From positions 62,001 through 126,000 of the forward strand of contig JBFLKU010000008.1 of the NCBI GenBank assembly GCA_040883315.1: DNA of 64,000 nt, written 5' to 3'. Shown in pieces: positions 42,017-52,056 of the stretch (position 1 is its first letter; each line of letters starts with the position of its first letter). Under the pieces are notes generated by a model. The model saw only the letters and a list, made by a program, of their open reading frames with translations. It did not search any database and was not told the DNA's origin. This stretch comes from JAFGUF01 sp040883315. Its GTDB lineage: Bacteria > Bacillota > Clostridia > Christensenellales > UMGS416. The position numbers and the translations under genes are program-made.

Positions 42017-43541
42017 TCTCCGTGTTTACCTGCCATATGCTCTCTTTGTTTTTTCCGCCCGAAAGATAGGACTTCGCAGCCTCTATTCCTGTCAGAATGG
42101 AATGATCCATGTTGTTGTATCTGTGTTGTCCGTTTCTGCCGATGCAGTAGAGGTTTTCTACTTTATTCAGGTGGTTTTTAACTAAGTCAAAGTCTTTATA
42201 TACGCCAAAATATGCAGGATAGGCCTTTTTCTGTCGAACCAGCGTGCTATCCAGCACAGATTTTTTTTCTATAATTCCTATTTTCACCAGCTCATCAACA
42301 GCCATATTGATGAATTTTTCGTCATCCATAGTCCAAAGGCTGTCGCCCTCGCTGCAGAAATACTCCAGCCCCATAAACACAGTGTTTTCATAGTCTGCCA
42401 CCATGTAGGGTGACCAGTTGTTGAATATCTGCAGTCTGCCAAGTGTCACATCTCTGTCCTGAATATATATCCAGCAGTCCGGCACTATGTCTCCAACTGT
42501 TTCTATGCCGGATTTATTTTTTATGGCTAGCTTATCCACCAGCAGTCCAACAGTCATAAAATCCCGATAGGGTAGGTTTTCGGCTATGTTTTTCACTTCA
42601 TCTGTTGCGTATTCGCCTAGGGAAGCAATCAAATCCTTTACGGGCATAGATGAGAATACGGCATCTGCACTGTATGTGGTGGTGCCGCCTTTTTCATCTG
42701 ATGCACTTACCGAGATGATTTTATCGTTTTGCATTTCTATATGGTTTACGCATTGATTGTATTTTATTTCTCCGCCCAGCTTTATAATCTTATCCAGCAG
42801 ATGCTCATACAGGCTGCCCGGGCCTTGTGCAGGGTAGAAAAATTCCTCTATCAGAGATGTCTCCACTTTGCTGCCTTTTTTAAAGGGCTTTGTGATAACA
42901 TTTAAAAGTGCTTTGAATAATGACAGTCCCTTTACTCGCTGAGAACCCCAATCCGGTGATATTTCAGATGGATGAATGCCCCACACTTTCTCTGTGTAGC
43001 CTTCAAAAAACATTTCATAAAGCGGCTTGCCAAAGCGATTTATATAGAAATCTTCCAGGGATTTTTCCTGCCTTTTAAATATGCTGGCATAAACGTAGCC
43101 AAAGCCTGCTCGCATGGTGCGCCACAGCCCCATATTGGCAAATGTTTTAAATTTCAAGCTGATAGGATAGTCGAAAAACTTTTTCAGGAAAAATATGCGG
43201 GATACTCTTCGTCTTTTCAGGAAAACTTGGTTGGTTTTTTCCGGGTCTGGCCCGTTTTCACAAAGCTCTACTTTTCTATTTAGTGCTATGTCATCCTTCG
43301 CAGGTGCACCCTGCAGAGGCATTATGCTAGTCCATAGATCCATCACTTCTTTGCTCTTGGTGAAAAACCTGTGCCCCCCTAAATCCATGCGGTTGCCTGC
43401 GAATTCATGAGTTCTGGATATGCCGCCTACATAGGGTGATGATTCCAAAATAATGGGCTTAACGCCCTTGTTTTCTGATAGCAGCTTGTATGCAGTGCTC
43501 AGCCCTGCAGGCCCAGCACCTATTATAATAATTTCCCCCAT
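41988..43541 (-). CDS. FAD-dependent oxidoreductase, UDP-galactopyranose-mutase-related
   Basis: A 517-residue flavoprotein. The N-terminal dinucleotide fold is clear (IIIIGAGPAGLSTAYKLLSE, then ILESSPYVGGISRTHE and MDLGGHRFFTK). The middle contains FEGYTEKVWGIHPSEISPDW, typical of the protoporphyrinogen-oxidase/UGM-like oxidoreductases found in glycan gene clusters, and the end CIGRNGQHRYNNMDHSILTG completes the FAD site. Together with GtrA and the GT-C protein it suggests synthesis or modification of an envelope sugar; the substrate is unknown. Confidence 0.8.
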   Translation of the reverse strand: MGEIIIIGAGPAGLSTAYKLLSENKGVKPIILESSPYVGGISRTHEFAGNRMDLGGHRFFTKSKEVMDLWTSIMPLQGAPAKDDIALNRKVELCENGPDPEKTNQVFLKRRRVSRIFFLKKFFDYPISLKFKTFANMGLWRTMRAGFGYVYASIFKRQEKSLEDFYINRFGKPLYEMFFEGYTEKVWGIHPSEISPDWGSQRVKGLSLFKALLNVITKPFKKGSKVETSLIEEFFYPAQGPGSLYEHLLDKIIKLGGEIKYNQCVNHIEMQNDKIISVSASDEKGGTTTYSADAVFSSMPVKDLIASLGEYATDEVKNIAENLPYRDFMTVGLLVDKLAIKNKSGIETVGDIVPDCWIYIQDRDVTLGRLQIFNNWSPYMVADYENTVFMGLEYFCSEGDSLWTMDDEKFINMAVDELVKIGIIEKKSVLDSTLVRQKKAYPAYFGVYKDFDLVKNHLNKVENLYCIGRNGQHRYNNMDHSILTGIEAAKSYLSGGKNKESIWQVNTENEYHEAKKS

Positions 43542-43557
43542 AAAATCTCCTTGTATA

Positions 43558-43959
43558 TCAGCTGAATATAATCACTTTTCTTGCTATGTAGTTCCACATC
43601 ATTACGCCGCCTGCCACAAATACCTTGGTTATCAGATGGTGAATGTTCATCACATCCACACCGATGTGCATGCCCAGCTCTGTTAGCCCCAGCCCTATTA
43701 CGCCAATTATGGCAAATATAATAAAAGTGCGGATTTTTTTGTTTTCGGTTTTTTCTTTTGCGTTTTTGAAAACAAAAAGAAGAGACAATATAAAGTTGAC
43801 AGTAAGCCCCGCTATAAAGCCTACAGCAGTGGCGATATACAAAATAAATCTTCCCTCTGGGAATAGTGTAATGATTAGATGAAGTATTCCGGCATCTACT
43901 AAAAATGCAAATCCGCCCACTAATACATACCTGAAAAGTTCTTTTATATTATCTTTCAA
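43558..43959 (-). CDS. GtrA-family membrane protein
   Basis: A 133-residue protein with four helices, opening with FRYVLVGGFAFLVDAGILHL, the family signature, and ending NYIARKVIIFS. GtrA proteins help move or flip polyprenyl-linked sugars. It starts with TTG after GAGGATAGAG, so the ATG-only reading would miss it. It is the first gene of the three-gene operon, 16 bases before the flavoprotein gene. Confidence 0.85.
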   Translation of the reverse strand: MKDNIKELFRYVLVGGFAFLVDAGILHLIITLFPEGRFILYIATAVGFIAGLTVNFILSLLFVFKNAKEKTENKKIRTFIIFAIIGVIGLGLTELGMHIGVDVMNIHHLITKVFVAGGVMMWNYIARKVIIFS

Positions 43960-43992
43960 TCTCTATCCTCATGTTCTTTTTTCTAATAAGAT

Positions 43993-44001
43993 ATTATAAC
44001 A
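43993..44001 (-). promoter_or_regulatory. Extended -10 promoter of the gtrA operon
   Basis: On the minus strand, TGTTATAAT matches the extended -10 form, about 35 bases before the TTG start. Confidence 0.55.
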
Positions 44002-44032
44002 CACTTATATAATAAAATGCTAATTGCATATA

Positions 44033-45853
44033 CTACATCTTTGTAATAAATGCACCATATGATTTTAATATTATTTTGCCGTTTTCAGCCTCTGCATTGC
44101 TTTGAATCAGTATTTCGCTGTATGGCATATCCATTACAAAATCATCGGTTTTGCTTCTGTTTATAGCAGCAGTATATTTTTCATTTTCATGCTCTATAGT
44201 AAAGCAGAATACATCATCGCTTATGCTTTGGTATGTAAAGAATCCATATTTAAATGCAGAGTGCTCTTTTCGAAGTGCAGAAAGCTTTGTGACGAAATCC
44301 TGCAGAGATTTGTCTGTGCTGCCCCACGGGAAGGTGGATCGATTGTAGGGGTCTTTGTATCCTTCTATGGCTGTTTCGTCGCCGTAGTATATGCATGGAT
44401 TGCCGGGCAGTGCAAAAAGAATGGCGAAAAATTGACGAATTCTTTGCAGTGCAGTTTCTCTTTGGTCTTCGTTCATTTTGTATTTCCGCTTTTGCCATCT
44501 ATCCATGCTGTCCTCATCCGGTGCATCCCCCAGCAGCGTTGCCAGTCGTATGCTGTCGTGTGTGCCGGATAGATTCATAAGGGATTGGAAGACATCAGAA
44601 GGATAGTTTTCCTGTAGGCTCATTATCTGCATTCCCAAATCGTTGCTTGTTGCTTTTCCCCTAAGGTAGCCTATTATGGCATCACGCAGAGGATAATTTG
44701 ATACGGAATCCATAGTGTCATCTATTATGTATTTGCGGGGTTCGCCGTAGCTCACCTTGTTGCTGGCGTCTTCCCACACTTCCCCCAGCAAAATAGGAGC
44801 ACGGCAGAATGATTTTGCAGCCTGCTTCATCTCCTTGATGAAATCATCGGGCAGCTCGTCTGCCACGTCCAGCCGCCAGCCCATTATGCCCATCTCCATC
44901 CACTTTTTTAAAACGCTGTTTTGGCTGCCGAATAAAAAATTGCGGTATGCAGGGTTGTCTTTGTTCACTTCCGGCAGTGCATCAATTCCCCACCAGCTTT
45001 TGTATTTGTCGGGGAAGTTTTCGAATGTGAACCAGCTGTAGTACGGGGATTCTTCCCCTTGATAAGCCCCTAAATTGTCGTAGTTTGCGTATTTATTGAA
45101 ATATATGCTGTCGTCCCCTGTGTGGGAGAAAACGCCGTCTAGTATTATATTCATGCCCATGCTGCGGGCTTTGTCTATCAGTTGCTTCAGGTCTTTTTCG
45201 CTGCCGTACATTGGGTCCGCTTTTGTGTAGTCGCCTGTATCATATTTATGGTTGCTGGCTGCCTCGAATATGGGGTTCAGATATATCACATCCACTCCAA
45301 GGCTTTTTATATAGTCCAGTTTTTCTATCACTCCCTGCAGGCTGCCGCCGAAAAAATCCCATTCTACTATCCGCATGTCGCTGTCATAGATGTATAGGGG
45401 CATATCGCTCCATGATGTGTGATACAAAATATCATCCTTTAGCACCGGGTTATTGGTGGGGCGGAAAAACCTATCCACGTATATCTGATACATCACGGCA
45501 CCTTTAAACCAATCCGGGGTAGGGGTGTTTTGATATACTGTCAGCTGATATGCCGTGTCTGGGTTTTTGGATTTTTGGCATATGCCGCCCACTCCTGAAA
45601 GGGGCGTGATATAGGAGTGTTTTTCGCCTTTTATTGCCTCAAAATAATAATGAACTAGGCATGGAGAATCTGGTGCAGCTGCTGTCGCCCTGAATACGCC
45701 GTCTGCCTTTTCCATATGTATTGCATCGCCGAATCCGTGCAGCAGCATGCTATCTGCGTCACTTTCCACCATATAGTTTACAGCAGTACCACATGGTACT
45801 GCTCCAAACGGATTTTTATATTGTTTTTCTTGTGAATTGTATTTAATATTCAT
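44033..45853 (-). CDS. GH13 alpha-amylase/neopullulanase-type enzyme
   Basis: A 606-residue glycoside hydrolase. Conserved regions in order: DVIYLNPIFEAASNHKYDT, IILDGVFSHTGDDS, GWRLDVADELPDD (nucleophile Asp), ILLGEVWEDAS (acid Glu) and LSGTHDSIRLATL (transition-state Asp). An N-terminal beta domain of about 120 residues precedes the barrel, as in cyclomaltodextrinases and neopullulanases. No signal peptide, so it acts in the cytoplasm, probably on glycogen or maltodextrin. It follows glgA by 8 bases and is the last gene of the glycogen operon. Confidence 0.88.
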   Translation of the reverse strand: MNIKYNSQEKQYKNPFGAVPCGTAVNYMVESDADSMLLHGFGDAIHMEKADGVFRATAAAPDSPCLVHYYFEAIKGEKHSYITPLSGVGGICQKSKNPDTAYQLTVYQNTPTPDWFKGAVMYQIYVDRFFRPTNNPVLKDDILYHTSWSDMPLYIYDSDMRIVEWDFFGGSLQGVIEKLDYIKSLGVDVIYLNPIFEAASNHKYDTGDYTKADPMYGSEKDLKQLIDKARSMGMNIILDGVFSHTGDDSIYFNKYANYDNLGAYQGEESPYYSWFTFENFPDKYKSWWGIDALPEVNKDNPAYRNFLFGSQNSVLKKWMEMGIMGWRLDVADELPDDFIKEMKQAAKSFCRAPILLGEVWEDASNKVSYGEPRKYIIDDTMDSVSNYPLRDAIIGYLRGKATSNDLGMQIMSLQENYPSDVFQSLMNLSGTHDSIRLATLLGDAPDEDSMDRWQKRKYKMNEDQRETALQRIRQFFAILFALPGNPCIYYGDETAIEGYKDPYNRSTFPWGSTDKSLQDFVTKLSALRKEHSAFKYGFFTYQSISDDVFCFTIEHENEKYTAAINRSKTDDFVMDMPYSEILIQSNAEAENGKIILKSYGAFITKM

Positions 45854-45861
45854 ATCTTACT

Positions 45862-47304
45862 CTAGTCTGCCTGCCTCAGCAGCTTGGAATACAGCTCTAC
45901 ATATTTTTTGGCGCTGATGCCCCATGAGAAATCTGTATTCATGTTCTTCTGGCATATTTCGTCCCACTTGTCCTTGTGGTTTGTGTATATATCGTATGCG
46001 AAATGTATCACATTAAGCATGTCATTTGCGTTGTAATTGGTGAATGAAAAGCCTGTGCCCTCATTTGTGTGCACATTGTATGGGATTACTGTGTCTTTCA
46101 GCCCTCCTGTTTCGCGCACCAATGGCAGCGTTCCGTATCGCATGGCTATCATCTGGCTCAGCCCGCATGGCTCGAAATCCGACGGCATCAAAAACATGTC
46201 GCTGGCTGCGTATATTTTTCTGGCTATTTCATCGTTATACATAATAAAGCATTTGCATCTGTTTCCGTATTTGTACTCAATGTTGGCAAATGCCTTTTCA
46301 TAGTACATCTCTCCAGTGCCCAGCAGCACAAACTGCACCGGCATCTGCATTATATCATCTATGATATATAGTATTAAATCCAGTCCTTTTTGCCTGTCCA
46401 GCCGTGTTACTATGCTGATAATCATGTCGTCCGGGCTGGCTAGGCGGAATTCTTTGGCAAATTGCTTTTTGTTCTCTGCCTTGCCTTCCATAGTGTGGTA
46501 GTTGTTGTATATCCTTATATCGCCCATTGGGTTGAATGAATCCACGTCCAGTCCGTTCAATATGCCCAGGAGCTTGTATGAATTTTCGTTCAGTATGTCC
46601 TCCAGCCCTTCGCCGTAGTAGGCGGTTTTTATCTCGTCTGCATAGGTTGCAGATACTGTTGTCACATAGTCTGAATTGTATATTGCACCTTTTAGCAGAT
46701 TAATGCAGCCTTCAAATTCCAGCTGTGAATAATATATGCTATCGTAGCCTATGCCCAGCATATCCGGGGCAATATTCAGCGGGAATTTGCCTTGGAAGCG
46801 CAGATTGTGGATAGTGAAAATGGTTTTAATGTCTTTGTATTTGTCGTATTTTTTGTAGTGGGCATTCAGCAGAAGCGGCACAGCAGCCACCTGCCAGTCG
46901 TGGCAGTGTATAATGTCCACTTTGTTCATGTATTCAATGGCGGACAGCACAGCGAATGAAAAGAAAATAAAGCTCTCGTCTGCCTCGCCGTATCCGTATA
47001 GTATGTCTCTGTTGAAATGGTCTTGGTTGTCTATAAAGTAAAATTCTTTTCCATCTAAATCAAGGTGCATCAGACCGCAGTATATTTCTTTGCCGCCTAT
47101 ATTCACCGTATATTCTGCTATTCTTGTTGTTTTGCTTTTAAATACTTCATCCATCATGCTGTAGTAGGGAAGTATAGTGCTGACATGCACGTTTTCCTTT
47201 TGCAGTGCATTTGGCAGAGCACTTACTACATCAGCTAGTCCGCCGCTTTTTATAAACTCCCTGCATTCAGATGCTGCAAATAAAACATGAGGGGTGTTTG
47301 TCAT
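45862..47304 (-). CDS. glgA: Glycogen synthase
   Basis: A 480-residue GT5 glucosyltransferase that extends alpha-1,4-glucan from ADP-glucose. The N-terminal K-x-G-G-L motif is KSGGLADVVSALP (about 17-29), IIHCHDWQVAAVPLLLNAHY follows, and the C-terminal donor site is MLMPSDFEPCGLSQMIAMRY. All are intact. It overlaps the glgD stop by four bases, so it is coupled to the adenylyltransferase genes. Confidence 0.95.
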   Translation of the reverse strand: MTNTPHVLFAASECREFIKSGGLADVVSALPNALQKENVHVSTILPYYSMMDEVFKSKTTRIAEYTVNIGGKEIYCGLMHLDLDGKEFYFIDNQDHFNRDILYGYGEADESFIFFSFAVLSAIEYMNKVDIIHCHDWQVAAVPLLLNAHYKKYDKYKDIKTIFTIHNLRFQGKFPLNIAPDMLGIGYDSIYYSQLEFEGCINLLKGAIYNSDYVTTVSATYADEIKTAYYGEGLEDILNENSYKLLGILNGLDVDSFNPMGDIRIYNNYHTMEGKAENKKQFAKEFRLASPDDMIISIVTRLDRQKGLDLILYIIDDIMQMPVQFVLLGTGEMYYEKAFANIEYKYGNRCKCFIMYNDEIARKIYAASDMFLMPSDFEPCGLSQMIAMRYGTLPLVRETGGLKDTVIPYNVHTNEGTGFSFTNYNANDMLNVIHFAYDIYTNHKDKWDEICQKNMNTDFSWGISAKKYVELYSKLLRQAD

Positions 47305-48407
47305 ATTTCCATCTCCTTGCTCAAAATTATAGGGTTGTCTTCTGTGCCTCGCAGTGTAATACCATCGTTTATTATTACGTTTCTATCGGATATTACATAG
47401 TCCAGCACTACGTTGTTTCCTATTTCGCATCCTTCCATAATGATGCTGTTTGTCACATTGGTGTCGGTGCCTACATTGACCTGACGGAACAGAATGGATT
47501 TATTCACCTTGCCGTCTATTTTGCCTCCGCTGGCGATGCACGCATATGTTACATCTGCATTTTTCATATATCTGGTTGGATGGTTGTCTTTCTCTTTTGT
47601 ATATACCTTGTCATCTGCCTTAAATAGGCCCATGGACATCTCCGGATCCAAAAGCTCCATATTGGCTTTGAAGTATTGGTTCACTGTATTTATGCGTCTC
47701 AAATATCCATCAAATACTACATTTCCTATTTTTAATGATTGAATATTCTCGTTTATTATCTCCAGCATGTCTATTTCGCCGGATTCCTCGCTGAACTCCA
47801 TAAAATCCTCCAGTGCCTTCTGCGATACTATCAGCATGCCGGAGTATTGGTATTTGCAGTCCAATATCTTGCCGTAGCTGATGCGGGAAACTATGCCGTC
47901 ATCGCTGCAGCCTATAAAGATATCATTTGCTGGGTTCATATTGTTTTCAGCGGGTGTTGTGATGAATGTGACATCGTTTTCGTTTTCCTCGTGATATTCC
48001 AGCGCATCCTCATAGTTGATATGGCATATTGTATTTGGACATACTATTAATATATGCTCTGTGTCGTTTCTTTCAAATACTATATCATTTTTTATGAAGT
48101 CCATCATATTCACGCTGACATTCATAGCACGGCGAAGCCTGCTGGCACCCTGCAGAATAATCAAAGACCTGCTTTTTCTGCTAAGCCCCCATTCCTGCCC
48201 TGTGCCCACATGATCCAGCAGAGAGCGATATTTATCGCTGGCTACAAGACCTATTTTTTTTATGCTGCTGTTCACCATGTTGCTCATTGCAAAGTCTACC
48301 AGACGGTATCTGGCGTAGAAGGGAAGCGTTATGGGGTTTCTGTGCCCAGTCAGCTGGCTTAGCTCGCTGGATGGGTTATTTAAAATAATTCCTATTGTTT
48401 TCTTCAT
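47301..48407 (-). CDS. glgD: Glucose-1-phosphate adenylyltransferase subunit GlgD
   Basis: A 368-residue GlgD, the regulatory partner found with GlgC in Firmicutes. It keeps the overall fold (GHRNPITLPFYARYRLVDFA) but lacks the GGxGSRLxxLT loop of GlgC, as is usual for GlgD, which has little or no activity alone. A left-handed beta-helix tail with NKSILFRQVNVGTDT and SIIMEGCEIGNNVVLD follows. I start at the ATG at 48407 (GAGGTG upstream) rather than the GTG at 48419. Confidence 0.92.
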   Translation of the reverse strand: MKKTIGIILNNPSSELSQLTGHRNPITLPFYARYRLVDFAMSNMVNSSIKKIGLVASDKYRSLLDHVGTGQEWGLSRKSRSLIILQGASRLRRAMNVSVNMMDFIKNDIVFERNDTEHILIVCPNTICHINYEDALEYHEENENDVTFITTPAENNMNPANDIFIGCSDDGIVSRISYGKILDCKYQYSGMLIVSQKALEDFMEFSEESGEIDMLEIINENIQSLKIGNVVFDGYLRRINTVNQYFKANMELLDPEMSMGLFKADDKVYTKEKDNHPTRYMKNADVTYACIASGGKIDGKVNKSILFRQVNVGTDTNVTNSIIMEGCEIGNNVVLDYVISDRNVIINDGITLRGTEDNPIILSKEMEI

Positions 48408-48457
48408 TTTTATATACACCTCTAAACCTCTAAAGGCTATTCTCCTTTTAATTTTTT

Positions 48458-49606
48458 CTACATGGATAAAATCTTGTTCATCTTGTTTTTGTAGTATAGT
48501 TTTACATCAGAGCTGGATTTCAGGTTGCCCTTTATGTCTCCGCTGGTTATCACGATGTTTTCACCAACTACAGCGTTTTTAATTGTTACGCTGTTTTCTA
48601 TTTTGGAATTATGCAAAACTATGGAGTTTTCTATCACTACATCCTCGCCAACGTATACATTGTTTGAAAGGATGGAGTTTTTCACTGTGCCAAGAACAAG
48701 ACAGCCGTCGCAAATCAATGAGTTTGTCACCTTTGCTTTTTCACCCACTAGATGAGGCATAAAATTATCATTATTTGAATATATAGGGAAGCTGCTGTCA
48801 TTCAGGTCTATTGGCGGCTCATCCTGCAGGAGCTCCAGACTGGCTTCATAATATGATTCCACCGTTCCTACATCTCGCCAGTATCCATCAAACCTGTATG
48901 CCATCACTTTGTATTTGTCCGCAATCATATGAGGGATAATATTGCCGCCGAAGTCCTTTTTGGATGTTTCGTCGTTGTGGTCGCGGATAAGCTCCTCGCG
49001 GAGAATATCCCATGTGAACACATATATTCCCATAGATGCCAGAGTGGATTTCGGCACTTTTGGCTTCTCTTGAAATTCGATTATATTGTCGTTTTTGTCT
49101 GTTGCCATCAGTCCAAATCTGCTGGCGTCCTCCAGAGGAACGTTCATAACTGCGATTGTCACATCGGCTTCATTTTCCTCATGAAAATCTATCATCTTGG
49201 AGTAGTCCATTTTGTATATATGGTCACCAGATAGTATTATTACATTTGTTGGGTTATATTGGTCAATGAATTCTATATTTTGATATATGGCGTCGGCTGT
49301 GTTTCTATACCAGTCTCCGCCGTCCATGCCCATATACGGCGGCAGCACATGCACGCCTCCGCCCACTGTATCCAGTGCCCACGGTGCACCTGTGCTGAGG
49401 TATGAATTTAGAACCAACGGTTTATACTGGGTCAAAACGCCCACTACCTCTATATCTGAATATCTGCAATTGCTTAAAGGAAAGTCAATTAGTCGGTATT
49501 TTCCGCCAAAGGGCACAGCAGGCTTTGCTGTGGTATGGGTCAGCCCTCCTAGTCTGCTTCCCTGCCCGCCAGCTAGTAGCATGGCAACTGTATCGTGTTT
49601 CTTCAT
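48458..49606 (-). CDS. glgC: Glucose-1-phosphate adenylyltransferase
   Basis: A 382-residue catalytic subunit making ADP-glucose. Motifs: AMLLAGGQGSRLGGLTHTTA, KPAVPFGGKYRLIDFPLSNC, the substrate segments LSGDHIYKMDY and EFQEKPKVPKS, and YWRDVGTVESYYEASLEL. The C-terminal beta-helix (SLICDGCLVLGTVKNSILSN) completes it. It sits between glgP and glgD. Confidence 0.95.
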   Translation of the reverse strand: MKKHDTVAMLLAGGQGSRLGGLTHTTAKPAVPFGGKYRLIDFPLSNCRYSDIEVVGVLTQYKPLVLNSYLSTGAPWALDTVGGGVHVLPPYMGMDGGDWYRNTADAIYQNIEFIDQYNPTNVIILSGDHIYKMDYSKMIDFHEENEADVTIAVMNVPLEDASRFGLMATDKNDNIIEFQEKPKVPKSTLASMGIYVFTWDILREELIRDHNDETSKKDFGGNIIPHMIADKYKVMAYRFDGYWRDVGTVESYYEASLELLQDEPPIDLNDSSFPIYSNNDNFMPHLVGEKAKVTNSLICDGCLVLGTVKNSILSNNVYVGEDVVIENSIVLHNSKIENSVTIKNAVVGENIVITSGDIKGNLKSSSDVKLYYKNKMNKILSM

Positions 49607-49630
49607 ATCTGCATCTTCCTTCCTTTATCT

Positions 49631-52042
49631 CTATAGATTTATCTTTACTTTCCAAATATCATCAACATATTCTCGTATGGTTCTGTCGCTGGAGAAATGC
49701 CCGGACATTGCGATGTTGTGTATTTGTACCTTTCTGAAAAAGTCTTTGTTGGTGTAGTCTGCTTCACACTTTTTGCACATATCAAAGTAGCTCTTGAAGT
49801 CCTGAAGCACAAAGTAGGAGTCTCCGTATTTCATCAGGCTCTCGTATATGTCGCTGAACTGCTCCATGCCGCCTCCGAAAAATCCAACTCTCAGCTGGTT
49901 CACAGTTTTGCGAAGCACTGGGTCTTTGTCCAGCACATTCCAAGGGTCGTAGCCGTTGTGACGAAGCTCAGCTACCTCTTCTACGGTCATTCCGAAGATG
50001 TTTATGTTTTCATCTCCTACCAGCTCAAATATTTCAACGTTGGCGCCGTCTAGTGTTCCCAGTGTCACGGCACCGTTCATCATAAATTTCATGTTGCCTG
50101 TTCCGGATGCCTCCATGCCGGCTGTTGATATTTGCTGTGAAATATCTGCAGCAGGGTATATTTTTTGTGCAATGGAAACATTGAAGTTTGGTATAAATAT
50201 AACCTTAATCTTTTGCGATAAAACAGGATCGTTGTTAATTCGCTGTGCTAATCTATTGCAAAGCCTGATGATAGACTTGGCATATGTGTATGAAGGAGCT
50301 GATTTCCCTGCGAAAATAAAGGTGTGAGGCTCCATGTTTTTAATGTATTCCGGGTCTTGATTGCATCTGTACATTATGGCGAGAATATTTAGCAGCTGCC
50401 TTTTGTATGCATGTATTCTCTTCACCTGTATATCGAATATCGAATTAGGGTCTACTTTGTAGGATGTGACATCGTATATCAAATCCGAAAGCTCAATTTT
50501 GTTTTCATATTTTATCTTCGCAAATTCTTCTCTAAAAGCCGCATCTTCTTTGTATTTCAGCAGTTCTTTCAGCTCATAGGGGTTCTTTATCCACTTTTCG
50601 CCTATAGAGGAGGAAATCAGATCGGAAAGCTTGTGGTTGGCATTCAGCAAAAATGTCCTGTGGGATATGCCGTTGGTTTTGTTGTTGAACCTTTCCGGGA
50701 AAAGCTCATAGTAGGGCTTCATTACCCTAGTTTTCAATATCTCTGTGTGCAGAGCTGCCACTCCGTTTATGGAGTGTGAGCCTACCATGGAAAGGGCAGC
50801 CATGTGTATGGTGTTGTCCTTTATTATGGATACTGTATGCATTCTATTGTGGTCAAAATCATCTCGCTCCATCATAGCGTCTGTGAAGCGTCTGTTTATT
50901 TCATCTATTATCATATATATTCTGGGCTGCACTTCTCGCATCAGGTCGCATGACCATGTTTCCAGTGCCTCAGGAAGAATGGTGTGATTGGTGTAGCTGA
51001 CTATTTTTGTAGTCATATCCCATGCTTTATCCCACAGTATATCGTACTCGTCCACAAAAATACGCATCAGCTCCGGCACGCATAGGGCAGGGTGGGTGTC
51101 ATTTATGTGCACTGCCACGTTGTCTTCTATTCCATCTATGCTGTCGTGATATTCCATGTATTCTTCCACAATGGAGTTGATGCCGGCACTCACGAAAAAG
51201 TATTCCTGCATCAGCCTCAGCTTTCTGCCCTGCGGATGGTTATCTGCCGGGTATAGCAGCTGCGTCAGCTTCTGTGCCTCTATTTCGCATTCGAATGCCT
51301 TGAAATAGTCTCCGCTGTTAAATGAGACAAAGTCAAATCTGTCTATTGGCTCGGCGTCCCATAGGCGCAGTGCATTCACGTGCTCTTTGTTGTCGTAGGA
51401 CATGATAGACACGTCATATGGCATAGCGCGCACTGCCCAGTAGTCCTCGTGGTTGAAATACAGCCTTTCGTTTATGTATTCTATGTCTACGTGTCCGCCG
51501 AATTTCACTATCACTGCCTTGCCGGGGTGCTTTGTCTCCCATGGGTATCCGTTTTTCAGCCAGTCATCAGCCACTTCCTTTTGCTCGAAGTTTTCAATCA
51601 CTTGCGTGAAGAAGCCGTGATTATACCGGATGCTGTGGCCTTTTGCGGATATGCCAAGAGCTGTCATAGAGTCCATGAAGCATGCTGCCAGCCTGCCTAG
51701 TCCGCCGTTTCCCAGCCCTGCGTCCTTTTCCTGCTTTATCAAAAAGTCGTAGTCTATGTTTATATCCTTCAGTCCTTCTCGTACAATCTCTTCCATCTTG
51801 AAGGATTTTATATTTTGTGTCAGTGTGTGTCCTATCAAAAATTCGCTGGAGAAGTAATATATTTTTTTATCCATTCTCCTTTTGTTTCTGGACACTGTCC
51901 ATATTTTTCGTATTTCTTCTGAAAATAGAGACGCAAGGGACAAATACTGCTCGACAGGCTTTAGAATATTCGGCTCGTCTGCAAACTCGCTCATGCACTG
52001 CTCTCTATATCTTTTTTTAAAGTCTTCCTTGCTCTTAAACAT
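49631..52042 (-). CDS. glgP: Glycogen phosphorylase
   Basis: An 803-residue GT35 enzyme releasing glucose-1-phosphate from glycogen. The pyridoxal-phosphate lysine is in the signature EASGTGNMKFMMNGAVTLGT, and GNGGLGRLAACFMDSMTAL, HINDTHPAL and RIHAYKRQLLN are in place. Full length. It follows glgB by 14 bases, so synthesis and breakdown enzymes are made from one transcript. Confidence 0.96.
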   Translation of the reverse strand: MFKSKEDFKKRYREQCMSEFADEPNILKPVEQYLSLASLFSEEIRKIWTVSRNKRRMDKKIYYFSSEFLIGHTLTQNIKSFKMEEIVREGLKDINIDYDFLIKQEKDAGLGNGGLGRLAACFMDSMTALGISAKGHSIRYNHGFFTQVIENFEQKEVADDWLKNGYPWETKHPGKAVIVKFGGHVDIEYINERLYFNHEDYWAVRAMPYDVSIMSYDNKEHVNALRLWDAEPIDRFDFVSFNSGDYFKAFECEIEAQKLTQLLYPADNHPQGRKLRLMQEYFFVSAGINSIVEEYMEYHDSIDGIEDNVAVHINDTHPALCVPELMRIFVDEYDILWDKAWDMTTKIVSYTNHTILPEALETWSCDLMREVQPRIYMIIDEINRRFTDAMMERDDFDHNRMHTVSIIKDNTIHMAALSMVGSHSINGVAALHTEILKTRVMKPYYELFPERFNNKTNGISHRTFLLNANHKLSDLISSSIGEKWIKNPYELKELLKYKEDAAFREEFAKIKYENKIELSDLIYDVTSYKVDPNSIFDIQVKRIHAYKRQLLNILAIMYRCNQDPEYIKNMEPHTFIFAGKSAPSYTYAKSIIRLCNRLAQRINNDPVLSQKIKVIFIPNFNVSIAQKIYPAADISQQISTAGMEASGTGNMKFMMNGAVTLGTLDGANVEIFELVGDENINIFGMTVEEVAELRHNGYDPWNVLDKDPVLRKTVNQLRVGFFGGGMEQFSDIYESLMKYGDSYFVLQDFKSYFDMCKKCEADYTNKDFFRKVQIHNIAMSGHFSSDRTIREYVDDIWKVKINL

Positions 52043-52056
52043 ATGTCTCTCCTATG

